The translations under genes and the position numbers were made by a program. The notes below the pieces were generated by a model. That model had not been told where the DNA came from. It saw only the letters and a program-made list of their open reading frames with translations, and made no database searches. This document shows positions 1 to 6,268 of a DNA stretch of 23,284 bases, one piece after another. The stretch's first letter is position 1. Each line of letters opens with the position of its first letter. This DNA is from a virus, in IMG/VR virus record IMGVR_UViG_3300048883_000035, positions 1-23,284 of that record. One strand, 5' to 3'.

Positions 1-657
1 ATCGACTTCCACGGTGAGGCAGCAAAGATCGCTTTCAAGGTAACCGAAGATGATCCAGAATTCTCATTTTATAGACAGGCAGCTAAGACCATTACCTTTG
101 GAGTTATCTATGGTATTGGTAAGAACAAGCTGGCGCAGGACATGGGCGTATCACCACAACAGGCACAGAAGTACAAGAATACATACTTTGCAAACATGAA
201 GGGATCACGACACTTCTTCGATAGGGTTGTAAAGACGATTGAAACTAGAGGGTGGGTACGTAACAAATATGGACGTATCTACAAAGTTCCTCACAACTGG
301 GGATACAAAGCGGTAAACTATTTGGTACAGGGAACATCAGCAGACATTCTATCTGAGCGTATGATCGACATTGATGAGTTCCTACAACCGTACAAGACGA
401 ATATGCTTATGCAGATTCACGATGAGATTATCTTCGAGGTTCATAAAGATGAAGTTCATATCATCCCACAGATTAAAGAGATAATGCTAGCAAACAGTTT
501 GGGAATGGACTTGGAGGTAGACATGGAATGGTGTAACCCATCTTGGGCAAACAAAACGGACTTCTACGCTGAAAATGACCAAACATCAGAAGAAAAAGCC
601 CCTGTAGCTATTGACGAACCACGGGATGATCTGTTACAATATATAGATTGGGATTAA
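1..657 (+). CDS. polA: DNA polymerase family A (PolI-like), C-terminal part, start outside window
   Basis: This is the C-terminal polymerase domain of the phage replicative DNA polymerase; the frame is open from base 1, so the exonuclease region and the first catalytic Asp (motif A) lie upstream. The segment IDFHGEAAKIAF fits the conserved stretch after motif A. The O-helix (motif B) reads RQAAKTITFGVIYG at about bases 76-117, with Arg, Lys, Phe and Tyr at the spacing of E. coli Arg754, Lys758, Phe762 and Tyr766. Motif C is MQIHDEIIFEV, encoded near 409-441, and carries the catalytic HDE. The protein ends YIDWD. The acidic, variable tail after motif C is normal for phage enzymes. The next gene starts 17 nt downstream. 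The family is certain; total length and any exonuclease domain cannot be seen. Confidence 0.96.
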   Translation: MDFHGEAAKIAFKVTEDDPEFSFYRQAAKTITFGVIYGIGKNKLAQDMGVSPQQAQKYKNTYFANMKGSRHFFDRVVKTIETRGWVRNKYGRIYKVPHNWGYKAVNYLVQGTSADILSERMIDIDEFLQPYKTNMLMQIHDEIIFEVHKDEVHIIPQIKEIMLANSLGMDLEVDMEWCNPSWANKTDFYAENDQTSEEKAPVAIDEPRDDLLQYIDWD

Positions 658-674
658 CAAAAGGAGAAAAGATT

Positions 675-971
675 ATGGATCAGGGAACTAAAGAACTAGC
701 AGATCAGTTAGGGAACGCAGGGGATCGAGTAGGCAATATTCTAGTTGCTGTTATCGGTGAACTCGAAGATATCCAAGCTTCTATCAGTGGTGGAGCAAAG
801 CCTGTAGAAAGCGAAGCACTAACCATCGACTGGACAGAGGATTTTGCTGAATTAGTAATGGTGGTACAAGACTTGGTACAAGAAGTAGAAGCACTTAAAG
901 CGGCTAAGCCCCTAGTATCCGCAGTCAACACAACTAAAGTGTCCAAAACTAAAAAGAAGGGATCGAAGTAA
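675..971 (+). CDS. hypothetical protein, 98 aa, Lys-rich C-terminus
   Basis: I do not recognise this protein. The start at 675 is preferred over an in-frame ATG at 648 because AAAGGAGAAAAG lies just upstream at a good spacing, and 648 would overlap polA without a binding site. The sequence is largely predicted helical: an acidic, hydrophobic-patterned body (VGNILVAVIGELEDIQ; FAELVMVVQDLVQEVEALK) followed by a basic tail (SKTKKKGSK). That pattern fits a small oligomerising or nucleic-acid-associated accessory protein, but no motif assigns a function. It sits between polymerase and recombination genes, and its stop codon overlaps the next ATG (TAATG), so the two are probably translationally coupled. 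Confidence 0.8.
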   Translation: MDQGTKELADQLGNAGDRVGNILVAVIGELEDIQASISGGAKPVESEALTIDWTEDFAELVMVVQDLVQEVEALKAAKPLVSAVNTTKVSKTKKKGSK

Positions 972-1174
972 TGGTATTAGTAAACCAAGAACTGTCGTTC
1001 ACTAAGAACATGGGTAACTATAACTCAGCTAAGATTACAGTGGGTATTCACGACATAGACACAGATAAAGACCTAGATGAGCAATTAGCAGAAGTAAAGC
1101 CTGTAATTGATCGAATCTTCCCCGCCCTTCTTAAAGAAGCAGATAGGCAGATACTAGAAATCGAAAACCAATAA
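971..1174 (+). CDS. hypothetical small protein, 67 aa
   Basis: This is a short conserved-looking phage protein of unknown role. The N-terminal part (LSFTKNMGNYNSAKITVGI) resembles beta-strand segments in small proteins encoded near phage replication genes, where a G-N-Y motif is followed by a Lys/Val strand; this is recollection of a pattern, not a named family. The rest is acidic and helical. It starts on the A of the preceding TAA (TAATG), with AAGGGATCG upstream as a possible ribosome binding site, and ends in the same TAATG arrangement with the next gene. The tight coupling on both sides supports it as a real gene in the replication operon. Confidence 0.75.
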   Translation: MVLVNQELSFTKNMGNYNSAKITVGIHDIDTDKDLDEQLAEVKPVIDRIFPALLKEADRQILEIENQ

Positions 1175-1437
1175 TGGTTAACGAACTCACTAGAGCAAAG
1201 GTTTTGGAAGCCGTTCTGGGGGAACGAGAACGACAAGACTACCTCCACGGAGATTCAAACCTAGCTAATACCGATGCAGATTGGTTCGTTATTTTGGGGG
1301 AAGAGGTGGGTGAAGTGGCTAAGGACATTTTAGAGCATGATAGAGAACACATGTTCAGAGAAGTAATTGAATGTGCAGCCGTGTGTTTTGCATGGGCAGA
1401 AGCATTCGTTAATAACGAGATAGTACTTAAGGATTAA
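1174..1437 (+). CDS. MazG-like nucleotide pyrophosphohydrolase
   Basis: A small (87 aa) all-alpha NTP pyrophosphohydrolase-like protein. Such enzymes hydrolyse NTPs or dNTPs to monophosphates and pyrophosphate; phage versions are thought to tune nucleotide pools or host stress signalling. Visible features are ERERQDYLHG at the N-terminus, the metal-binding EExxE helix (LGEEVGEVAKDIL, residues about 42-54), and a second helix REVIECAAVCFAW that would supply the other acidic ligands, although the usual Asp is Glu here. The start overlaps the previous stop by 1 nt and lacks its own strong Shine-Dalgarno site, which implies translational coupling. A hairpin follows the stop. Family assignment is good; the substrate cannot be told. 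Confidence 0.8.
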   Translation: MVNELTRAKVLEAVLGERERQDYLHGDSNLANTDADWFVILGEEVGEVAKDILEHDREHMFREVIECAAVCFAWAEAFVNNEIVLKD

Positions 1438-1445
1438 GTATCCGG

Positions 1446-1487
1446 TGGGGAGATGGTTGTAGTAAAGTGACTTGCAGCCACTCCCCA
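1446..1487 (+). terminator. strong stem-loop between the mazG-like and recA-like genes
   Basis: Outer stem TGGGGAG (1446-1452) pairs with CTCCCCA (1481-1487). After one bulged A, 1454-1462 pairs with 1472-1480, including three G-U pairs, leaving a 9-nt loop. That gives about 16 base pairs followed by TTTCGTTTCT. It could be a weak intrinsic terminator, or an mRNA leader or processing structure for recA. The broken T run makes the terminator reading uncertain. Confidence 0.55.
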
Positions 1488-1509
1488 TTTCGTTTCTAAG
1501 GGGAAAATA

Positions 1510-2493
1510 ATGGCGAAAAAGAAAGAAGTTACAGTTGTAACGATGGAAGAAAAAATGGAGCTGATGCTGAATAACAAGGCATTCGATTTCAAGCGTGGTG
1601 ACGATGAAAGCCTAGTGGTAGAGAAGGTTCCAATAGGAATACCTAACCTAGATGCTCTCGTTGGTGGTGGGTTCCCTAAGAAGGCACTAACCGAACTAGT
1701 AGGGGATACCGGAGCAGGGAAGTCATACTTAGCTACGCAGATTGCTAAAGCAGTAATCGAAGCCGATGCTACTGCTACGGCAGCTTTGGTAGATACGGAA
1801 CGAGCAGTAAACCCAGATTGGCTCAAACGATGTGGAGTACCAGTCGAGAAGATTGGTATCCTACAGCCAACCAGCGGAGAAGAAGCTATCGACGCTACTA
1901 GGATGTTGCTACAAGCTGGTATAGATATTGTTATTCTGGATAGCCTCGCAGGATTGATGCCTAAGGATAACCTAGAGAATGATTCTACTTACACACCTAT
2001 GGCATGGCAAGCACGATTTATTAACCAGAACCTACCCAAGCTAGTAAACGATCTTCGACATGGTTCTATGCTTATAATTGTAAACCAGCTTAGAGATACC
2101 CTAGGCGGTAATAAATATGAGGTAAATCTTAACGTACCGGGAGGACAAGCACAGGTATTCTTTGCTCACAACTTTATAGAGTTACGTAAGGGCGCATGGA
2201 TTAAAAATAAGGAAGATGTAAGAATTGGGTTCGAAATGAATATACGATTACGAAAGGGACGCTTCTCTAAGGAGCAGTGGAGTAGCACTAAGGTTCCGTT
2301 CAAAGTTGATGGCGGTATTGACCTCATTGAGACGTTCATGAGGGAAGGCTTGGCTCAGGGACGTATACTACAGAGCGGAGCATGGTACACATACGGAGAG
2401 GAACGGGTAATGGGGTCACAGGGACTCCACAACCTTTTTGAGAAGAGTCCAGACTTGTACGCTAAGTTGAAGTTAGAAATAGGAGAAGTATAA
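1510..2493 (+). CDS. RecA/UvsX-like recombinase
   Basis: A RecA-fold ATPase of 327 aa that should form filaments on single-stranded DNA and drive strand exchange, supporting recombination-dependent replication and repair of phage DNA. Walker A is GDTGAGKS (residues 65-72), the catalytic Glu lies in VDTERAV (about 97), and Walker B is IDIVILDS (139-146 region). The NQLRDTLGG segment near 192-200 and the following Gly-rich stretch match the RecA L2/DNA-binding region. The ATG at 1510 follows AAGGGGAAAATA. Its TAA overlaps the next ATG (TAATG). The downstream nuclease and resolvase genes make a coherent recombination module. It is shorter than bacterial RecA and closer in layout to phage UvsX; which subgroup it belongs to is inference. 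Confidence 0.92.
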   Translation: MAKKKEVTVVTMEEKMELMLNNKAFDFKRGDDESLVVEKVPIGIPNLDALVGGGFPKKALTELVGDTGAGKSYLATQIAKAVIEADATATAALVDTERAVNPDWLKRCGVPVEKIGILQPTSGEEAIDATRMLLQAGIDIVILDSLAGLMPKDNLENDSTYTPMAWQARFINQNLPKLVNDLRHGSMLIIVNQLRDTLGGNKYEVNLNVPGGQAQVFFAHNFIELRKGAWIKNKEDVRIGFEMNIRLRKGRFSKEQWSSTKVPFKVDGGIDLIETFMREGLAQGRILQSGAWYTYGEERVMGSQGLHNLFEKSPDLYAKLKLEIGEV

Positions 2494-3023
2494 TGGGCGA
2501 TCCAATGGACGATCTACAATTACCACTAGATGCGGCTAATCCCGTATCCGGTAGGAAAACAAATCTAAACCTTACGAAGAGTGGGGAAGTAGCACCACGT
2601 AAGTTTTCCCCACCACCTAGAGCGCAGGACTCAGAAACTAATCGAAGTGGCGGGGCTAGCGGCTCAGGGGTTGGCTCATTTTCACAGGGGGAACCTACCC
2701 CATTAGCAGTACCCGACTGGTTACAGGCACAACAGGACGCAGCAGGTGATGTAGCAACTACCGGCGTGGTGGCTCCTGCACAGCCTATACCTGCTCCCGA
2801 TATGACACCAGCAGAGCAAGCTATCTGGGAAGTGAAGCAAGCAATGATTGCACCACACCAAGCAGCGATAGATGCTATCAATGCCAATGCAGATGTAATC
2901 ATTCCATTACTAACTGACCTAAAGCAGTTGCAGGGTGTTATTGCCTCGACAGAAGATAAGAATGTGATGATAGAAGCTATCAAAGAGTTGATGGGTAGGT
3001 TATCGGATAGAATAGGTGCATAA
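2493..3023 (+). CDS. hypothetical protein with disordered Pro/Gly/Ser N-terminal half
   Basis: Unknown 176-aa protein. The first 100 or so residues are low complexity (Pro, Gly, Ser, charged), for example FSPPPRAQ and GGASGSGVGSF. The last 70 residues look helical (EQAIWEVKQAMIAPHQAAID and on to IKELMGRLSDRIGA). A disordered arm with a helical C-terminal domain next to recA would fit a recombination mediator or single-strand-binding accessory, but no motif proves it. The start is coupled to recA by TAATG, with GGAGAA upstream. The 3' end overlaps the GTG start of the nuclease gene by 8 nt. Confidence 0.8.
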   Translation: MGDPMDDLQLPLDAANPVSGRKTNLNLTKSGEVAPRKFSPPPRAQDSETNRSGGASGSGVGSFSQGEPTPLAVPDWLQAQQDAAGDVATTGVVAPAQPIPAPDMTPAEQAIWEVKQAMIAPHQAAIDAINANADVIIPLLTDLKQLQGVIASTEDKNVMIEAIKELMGRLSDRIGA

Positions 3024-3321
3024 GGATTTTACCGCACAGGAACTAATAGTAGAGAAGCTTCTAACCGAGTTCGGGCTTAGGTATGAAATGCAATGGAAAG
3101 TTCCCGGTACTAACTATCTGGCTGACTTTTATATCGAAGAGATTAAAATGGTGTTAGAATGCGATGGGCCGATTGGACACTTGAAAAAGGCCGACGAAGA
3201 AAGAACCAAAAATATATTAGCATCTGCACCCGATATGGTTACGACTGTAGGTAGGGTAGATGACACAACGCAAGGTGGATTGAGGGGACAATTATGGCAG
3301 GTATTAAACGAATTGGAGTAG
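3016..3321 (+). CDS. Vsr/DUF559-like PD-(D/E)XK nuclease, GTG start
   Basis: A compact 101-aa endonuclease-like protein. The catalytic pattern is visible: E9 in the first helix, D37 in NYLADFYI, then E48 and D50 in VLECDG, followed by GH at 54-55 and a helix with a conserved Arg. This is the arrangement seen in very-short-patch-repair-type and DUF559 nucleases. In phages such enzymes act in DNA repair, junction cutting or homing; the actual substrate here is unknown. Translation appears to start at GTG 3016, inside the end of the previous gene, as no suitable ATG exists before residue 25. The 3' end overlaps the Cas4-like gene by 28 nt. The two adjacent nucleases may act together. Confidence 0.75.
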   Translation: MHKDFTAQELIVEKLLTEFGLRYEMQWKVPGTNYLADFYIEEIKMVLECDGPIGHLKKADEERTKNILASAPDMVTTVGRVDDTTQGGLRGQLWQVLNELE

Positions 3322-3998
3322 ACCTACCCGATAAGACAACATCGGTAGACACTTGGCTTATGGCTGAGTTAGAAGAGGTTACAAACTCATGGGGTTTCGG
3401 TGGTACAGAAAACCACTTTAACGCTTCATCGTTTGGTAACCCTTGTGATCGCTACCATTGGTATGCATGGCGTGGTAAGGTTCCGAAGAAGAAGATAACA
3501 GGTAAGTTCGCTAGATTACTAGCTGTCGGTAACGCTTTCGAAGATAGAATGGAAAAGTACCTAGTTGATATCAACCCTAAAACCATAATCGCTAGGGAAC
3601 TATCAACAGAGATAGACCACCCCCCAGTACGGATTACAGGGCGTATAGACTTCCTGATCAACCACCTGACGTTAGGTAAGTCTGTGTTGGAATTGAAGAC
3701 AATCAATGACAGAGGTTTCAAAGCCTTGAAAGGTAAGCCTAAGCCAGAGCACAATCTACAGGTGCAGATGTACTTGGAAGCGTTGAATCTAGAGAATGGA
3801 TTGGTGGCCTACGAGAACAAGAATGATTCAGATATAAAAGTATTTAGAGTAGTGAGAGATAGAGAGTATTGGATGGAGCAGATGGAACGAGCCTACCGGA
3901 TTACTACCGAGAGGTTCCCACCCTTCGAATGTACCTCTCAGTATCCACGATACTGTGACTGCCTTAGGGCAAAAGGAGTAGATGATGGTCAAGCTTGA
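3294..3998 (+). CDS. Cas4/RecB-like PD-(D/E)XK exonuclease with predicted Fe-S cysteines
   Basis: A 234-aa RecB-family nuclease. Core motifs in order: G79-x3-E83 (GNAFED), D119 in GRIDFL, E133-x-K135 in VLELKT, and Q156/Q158 with Y160 (NLQVQMYLEAL). Cysteines sit at 51 (GNPCDRY) and at 213, 221 and 223 near the C-terminus (FECTSQYPRYCDC), the one-plus-three layout that holds a 4Fe-4S cluster in Cas4 and AddB. Known Cas4-like phage proteins are single-strand exonucleases that make recombinogenic ends; with the RecA-like gene nearby, that role is likely. There is no CRISPR array in the window, so a spacer-acquisition role is not supported. The ATG at 3294 has GAGGGG upstream. Confidence 0.88.
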   Translation: MAGIKRIGVDLPDKTTSVDTWLMAELEEVTNSWGFGGTENHFNASSFGNPCDRYHWYAWRGKVPKKKITGKFARLLAVGNAFEDRMEKYLVDINPKTIIARELSTEIDHPPVRITGRIDFLINHLTLGKSVLELKTINDRGFKALKGKPKPEHNLQVQMYLEALNLENGLVAYENKNDSDIKVFRVVRDREYWMEQMERAYRITTERFPPFECTSQYPRYCDCLRAKGVDDGQA

Positions 3999-4500
3999 GC
4001 GAAGATTCTCAGCGGCTATACCGCTAAAGTCGGCAGAGGATTGGTTAGCAGAACTACCTATTCCAGAGATTGGTGAACCTAAGCTAGATAGTCCATTAGA
4101 TGAGAATTCCGATATCTATTATCCAGAGGCTATTAGCAGCATGGATAAGTCAGCCCTTGAACGATTGGTCTGGGCATTCAGTGCTTACCTCTCCGTTTCG
4201 GCATGGAATTTAGGAATTGAAAAGGCTAAGTTAAAAGCTATAGACTCTACCTTAGAGGCTCTTATCAACGTAGCTACAGCTAGGTTGGTACAGGAGTATC
4301 AGGAGCAGGGTAAAAAGCCACCAGCTAAAGAAACAATTAAGGCTCAGGTAGTAGGCGCAGACTCAGACGTACTAGCTAAGCTAGAAGTACAGATCGAAAC
4401 CCAAGCCAAAGTTATTAGATTAGAGAGTGCTAAGGATGCTTACCAACACCTATACGATGGAGTTTCTCGTGTCATTACAGTACGAAGGGACTTGACATGA
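3982..4500 (+). CDS. hypothetical helical protein, 172 aa
   Basis: I do not recognise this protein. It is mostly predicted alpha-helical and charged, with long heptad-like segments (ERLVWAFSAYLSVSAWNL; LAKLEVQIETQAKVIRLES) that suggest a coiled-coil or bundle. It contains no cysteines or obvious catalytic motif. Two consecutive ATG codons (3982 and 3985) follow AAAAGGAGTAG; either could be the start. It overlaps the upstream nuclease by 17 nt and ends in ATGA, shared with a 17-codon mini-ORF. Sitting between a recombination nuclease and a RuvC-like resolvase, it may be a partner of that machinery, but this is only context. Confidence 0.8.
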   Translation: MMVKLERRFSAAIPLKSAEDWLAELPIPEIGEPKLDSPLDENSDIYYPEAISSMDKSALERLVWAFSAYLSVSAWNLGIEKAKLKAIDSTLEALINVATARLVQEYQEQGKKPPAKETIKAQVVGADSDVLAKLEVQIETQAKVIRLESAKDAYQHLYDGVSRVITVRRDLT

Positions 4501-4550
4501 TAAAAAAAGTATTGAAGAGTAATATTCGCTCCTCAGAGGGGGTTGAGTAA
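4497..4550 (+). CDS. candidate 17-codon mini-ORF coupling two genes
   Basis: A possible tiny gene (MIKKVLKSNIRSSEGVE). Its ATG overlaps the upstream stop as ATGA (4497-4500), and its stop overlaps the resolvase start as TAATG (4548-4552). The arrangement would let ribosomes re-initiate stepwise through the junction. The AGAGGGGG inside it at about 4536-4541 also serves as the resolvase ribosome binding site. It may be a coding peptide, a coupling device, or chance. It contains an A7 run at 4502-4508. Confidence 0.3.
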   Translation: MIKKVLKSNIRSSEGVE

Positions 4551-5002
4551 TGTATATGGGGATTGATACGAGTACCAAGGCTCTGCATGTTGTGCTCCTA
4601 AATGAGGACGGTTCAATGCATTCTCAGACTAAGATCACGAATAAGCTGAAGGATTTGGACGCTAGATTCTTCCAGATGAGTGATGATTTATACAACTTTG
4701 CTAGTATAATAGAGGTGACCGCATCGGCAATCGAAGCTGCAATCTTTATTCAAAACCCAATGACCACTATAAAACTGTCCGCAGTTGTGGCTTGCGCGAA
4801 GTACGCACTTTATAGAGCAGGACTTTCAGTTGTCCCTGTGGATAATCGTTCTTGGAAAAAAACGATAATAGGAAATGGTAACGCTAAGAAAACAGATATA
4901 ATGGCTCATGCGAAAAAGGTCTGGGGTGATGTGTTCACTGAACAAGACTTCGCAGACGCGGCGTGTGTAGCAGAATGGAGAAGGAAAACTTATGTCAGCT
5001 AA
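4550..5002 (+). CDS. RuvC-like Holliday junction resolvase
   Basis: A 150-aa RNase H-fold protein that should cut four-way DNA junctions formed by recombination or replication before packaging. Evidence: first beta strand with Asp6 (MGIDTSTKALHVVLL), a second acidic residue in the strand-helix SAIEAAIFIQNP (Glu62), and a C-terminal helix with acids at 133 and 136 (EQDFADAACVAEW), matching the D-E-D-D metal site of RuvC. The SWKKTIIGNGNAKK segment matches the basic loop seen in phage RuvC homologues. The start at 4550 follows AGAGGGGGTTGAG. It overlaps the next gene by 11 nt. Function is well supported by fold, motifs and neighbours. Confidence 0.87.
   Translation: MYMGIDTSTKALHVVLLNEDGSMHSQTKITNKLKDLDARFFQMSDDLYNFASIIEVTASAIEAAIFIQNPMTTIKLSAVVACAKYALYRAGLSVVPVDNRSWKKTIIGNGNAKKTDIMAHAKKVWGDVFTEQDFADAACVAEWRRKTYVS
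4703..4711 (+). promoter_or_regulatory. AGTATAATA motif within resolvase gene
   Basis: Perfect copy of the repeated 9-mer inside the RuvC-like coding sequence, about 280 nt upstream of the gene at 4992. It may be an internal promoter or a chance coding copy; no -35 box was seen. Confidence 0.25.
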
Positions 5003-5483
5003 GAAACCTATGGCAGATAGCAAGAAGAGCACATTTGAAATGAGCACTGGTAAGAAGAACGAGACTAGTGCAGAGTATGTTGACAAGCTACCAGAGGGCA
5101 TGACGTATGAGCAAGCCAAGGAAAAGTATGGTATCATGGTGTGGTGTAAGTACGCAGCATGTAAGTCCAACCAGCAGGTTGAAGACCTACAGCGAACAAC
5201 AGGTACTATTAGAAAGAACCCTAGCTACAAACCAATCAGCGAACGTGAGCATGTATGGAAAGGAATCTGTACTAGAAATGAAATCGCAATCAACTTCTCA
5301 TCAGTCTTCTCCCGAACAGGGATCAAACAGAATGTCCCCTCTTGCTTTGTATCGTCGGTTGACACGAGGCAGCACCAAGATTGGTCGAAGCTGCTCCAAA
5401 GCGATGGGACTGCATACGGAGGAAGTATCGAGTCCAGAACCTTCGAGCACGACTGGGACAAGCATGGCAACTGGGAAGAGTAA
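4992..5483 (+). CDS. hypothetical protein with four cysteines, 163 aa
   Basis: Unknown protein. The start follows GGAGAAGG at good spacing and overlaps the resolvase by 11 nt. The N-terminal 30 residues are Lys/Ser-rich, then comes a folded-looking region: WCKYAACKSNQQVEDL (Cys 52 and 57), HVWKGICTRNEIAI (Cys 93) and VPSCFVSSVD (Cys 118). The Cys spacing could bind a metal, but is not a standard zinc finger. The last part is acidic and aromatic (FEHDWDKHGNW). A longer frame on the same strand overlaps it from 5107, but that frame is Ser/Thr-rich and shadow-like until about 5464. No function can be given. Confidence 0.7.
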   Translation: MSAKKPMADSKKSTFEMSTGKKNETSAEYVDKLPEGMTYEQAKEKYGIMVWCKYAACKSNQQVEDLQRTTGTIRKNPSYKPISEREHVWKGICTRNEIAINFSSVFSRTGIKQNVPSCFVSSVDTRQHQDWSKLLQSDGTAYGGSIESRTFEHDWDKHGNWEE

Positions 5484-5805
5484 GGATGATAAATTCTTAG
5501 ATGTTATCCACAGTCTAATTCAGAACAATCAAGATGAAGAAGGTAATATTTACGTAAGTCTAACAGCGGGGCTAGATTTAGTAGACCTATTAAACCATAA
5601 CCGTAGATACCTAACATATGATAAGAGCATGAAAAACATATCATACATAGGTGTACCCATAGTAATACAAGACAAGGCCATCTACGATGGCAGAGCAAAA
5701 ATACACGCACAGAAAATAGAGTACGAGAAAAGCATAGCCGAATTCGATAACTATATGAACGAGGTTCAATATGCCAAAGACAATACCGATAGAAGCAAGA
5801 GATAA
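5464..5805 (+). CDS. hypothetical protein, 113 aa, upstream of terminase
   Basis: Unknown protein starting MATGKSKDDKFLDVIHSL. The frame is open from 5107, but the part before 5464 lies inside the preceding gene and has shadow-like composition, so ATG 5464 is chosen; its ribosome binding site (GGGACAAGC) is weak, so the exact start is uncertain. The protein is a mix of strand and helix with a central hydrophobic segment (SYIGVPIVIQD) and a charged helical C-terminus. It overlaps the small terminase gene by 35 nt. This coupling suggests it belongs to the packaging operon, with no further evidence of role. Confidence 0.65.
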   Translation: MATGKSKDDKFLDVIHSLIQNNQDEEGNIYVSLTAGLDLVDLLNHNRRYLTYDKSMKNISYIGVPIVIQDKAIYDGRAKIHAQKIEYEKSIAEFDNYMNEVQYAKDNTDRSKR

Positions 5806-6268
5806 AGCTTTAGAACTGTACCTTAGAGATGATATGTCTGCTAAGGAGATAGCTAAGTCTGTTTCTGATGAGTTCTGGCTTAGTGTCCAGCCCGTAACTA
5901 TCTACTCATGGGCAAAAAAGTACGATTGGGAGGATGCAAAAAAAGCAGTAAAGACCACGGCGTTAGCTAAAGCTACCGAATCCGAAGCTGGTAGGCTTCT
6001 GCGTACAACTCAGGATCACTTGAAGCTGTACTCTAAGATCAGGGAGAAAGCTAATAATGATCTTGATTCTATACCATTTGATAGTGCTATTGACGCTGTT
6101 AAAGCGGCTAAGATCGGTGCGGACGGGGAAATAGAGATTCTGAAAAGCATGATGCAGATGGAGTTTGTACAACAGGTAATGCTAATTCTAGTTGACGAGA
6201 TTCAAGACTCTCAAACACTAACTGTCGTGGGTAACAGGCTCATGGCATTGGTTGTAGAGAATGAGTAG
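5771..6268 (+). CDS. terS: small terminase subunit (TerS), HTH DNA-binding
   Basis: A 165-aa protein fitting the packaging-site recognition subunit. Residues about 5-52 form a helix-turn-helix: IPIEARDKALELYL, MSAKEIAKSV, and the recognition helix PVTIYSWAKKYDWE. The rest is helical (YSKIREKANNDLD; MQMEFVQQVMLILVDEI), typical of the oligomerisation core that forms the ring. It lies directly upstream of, and overlaps by 8 nt, the large terminase gene, which is the standard order. TerS binds the pac/cos site and activates TerL. The HTH resembles the N-terminus of the metallophosphoesterase at 13536. Sequence divergence of TerS is high, so the call rests on HTH plus position. Confidence 0.8.
   Translation: MPKTIPIEARDKALELYLRDDMSAKEIAKSVSDEFWLSVQPVTIYSWAKKYDWEDAKKAVKTTALAKATESEAGRLLRTTQDHLKLYSKIREKANNDLDSIPFDSAIDAVKAAKIGADGEIEILKSMMQMEFVQQVMLILVDEIQDSQTLTVVGNRLMALVVENE

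Noticed and set aside
2486-2494. AGTATAATG at the end of recA resembling the promoter motif
   Set aside because: It differs in the last base and is explained by the overlapping GTA codon and TAATG stop-start junction.
2462-2983. 173-codon antisense ORF
   Set aside because: It lies opposite a disordered Pro/Gly-rich gene and its Cys/Ser-rich translation reflects the complement. There is no ribosome binding site, and all genes run the other way.
5107-5463. Long N-terminal extension of the 5464 gene in a second + frame
   Set aside because: It overlaps the 4992 gene, is Ser/Thr/Lys-rich with no folded pattern, and has no ribosome binding site at 5107. It is probably an out-of-frame shadow.
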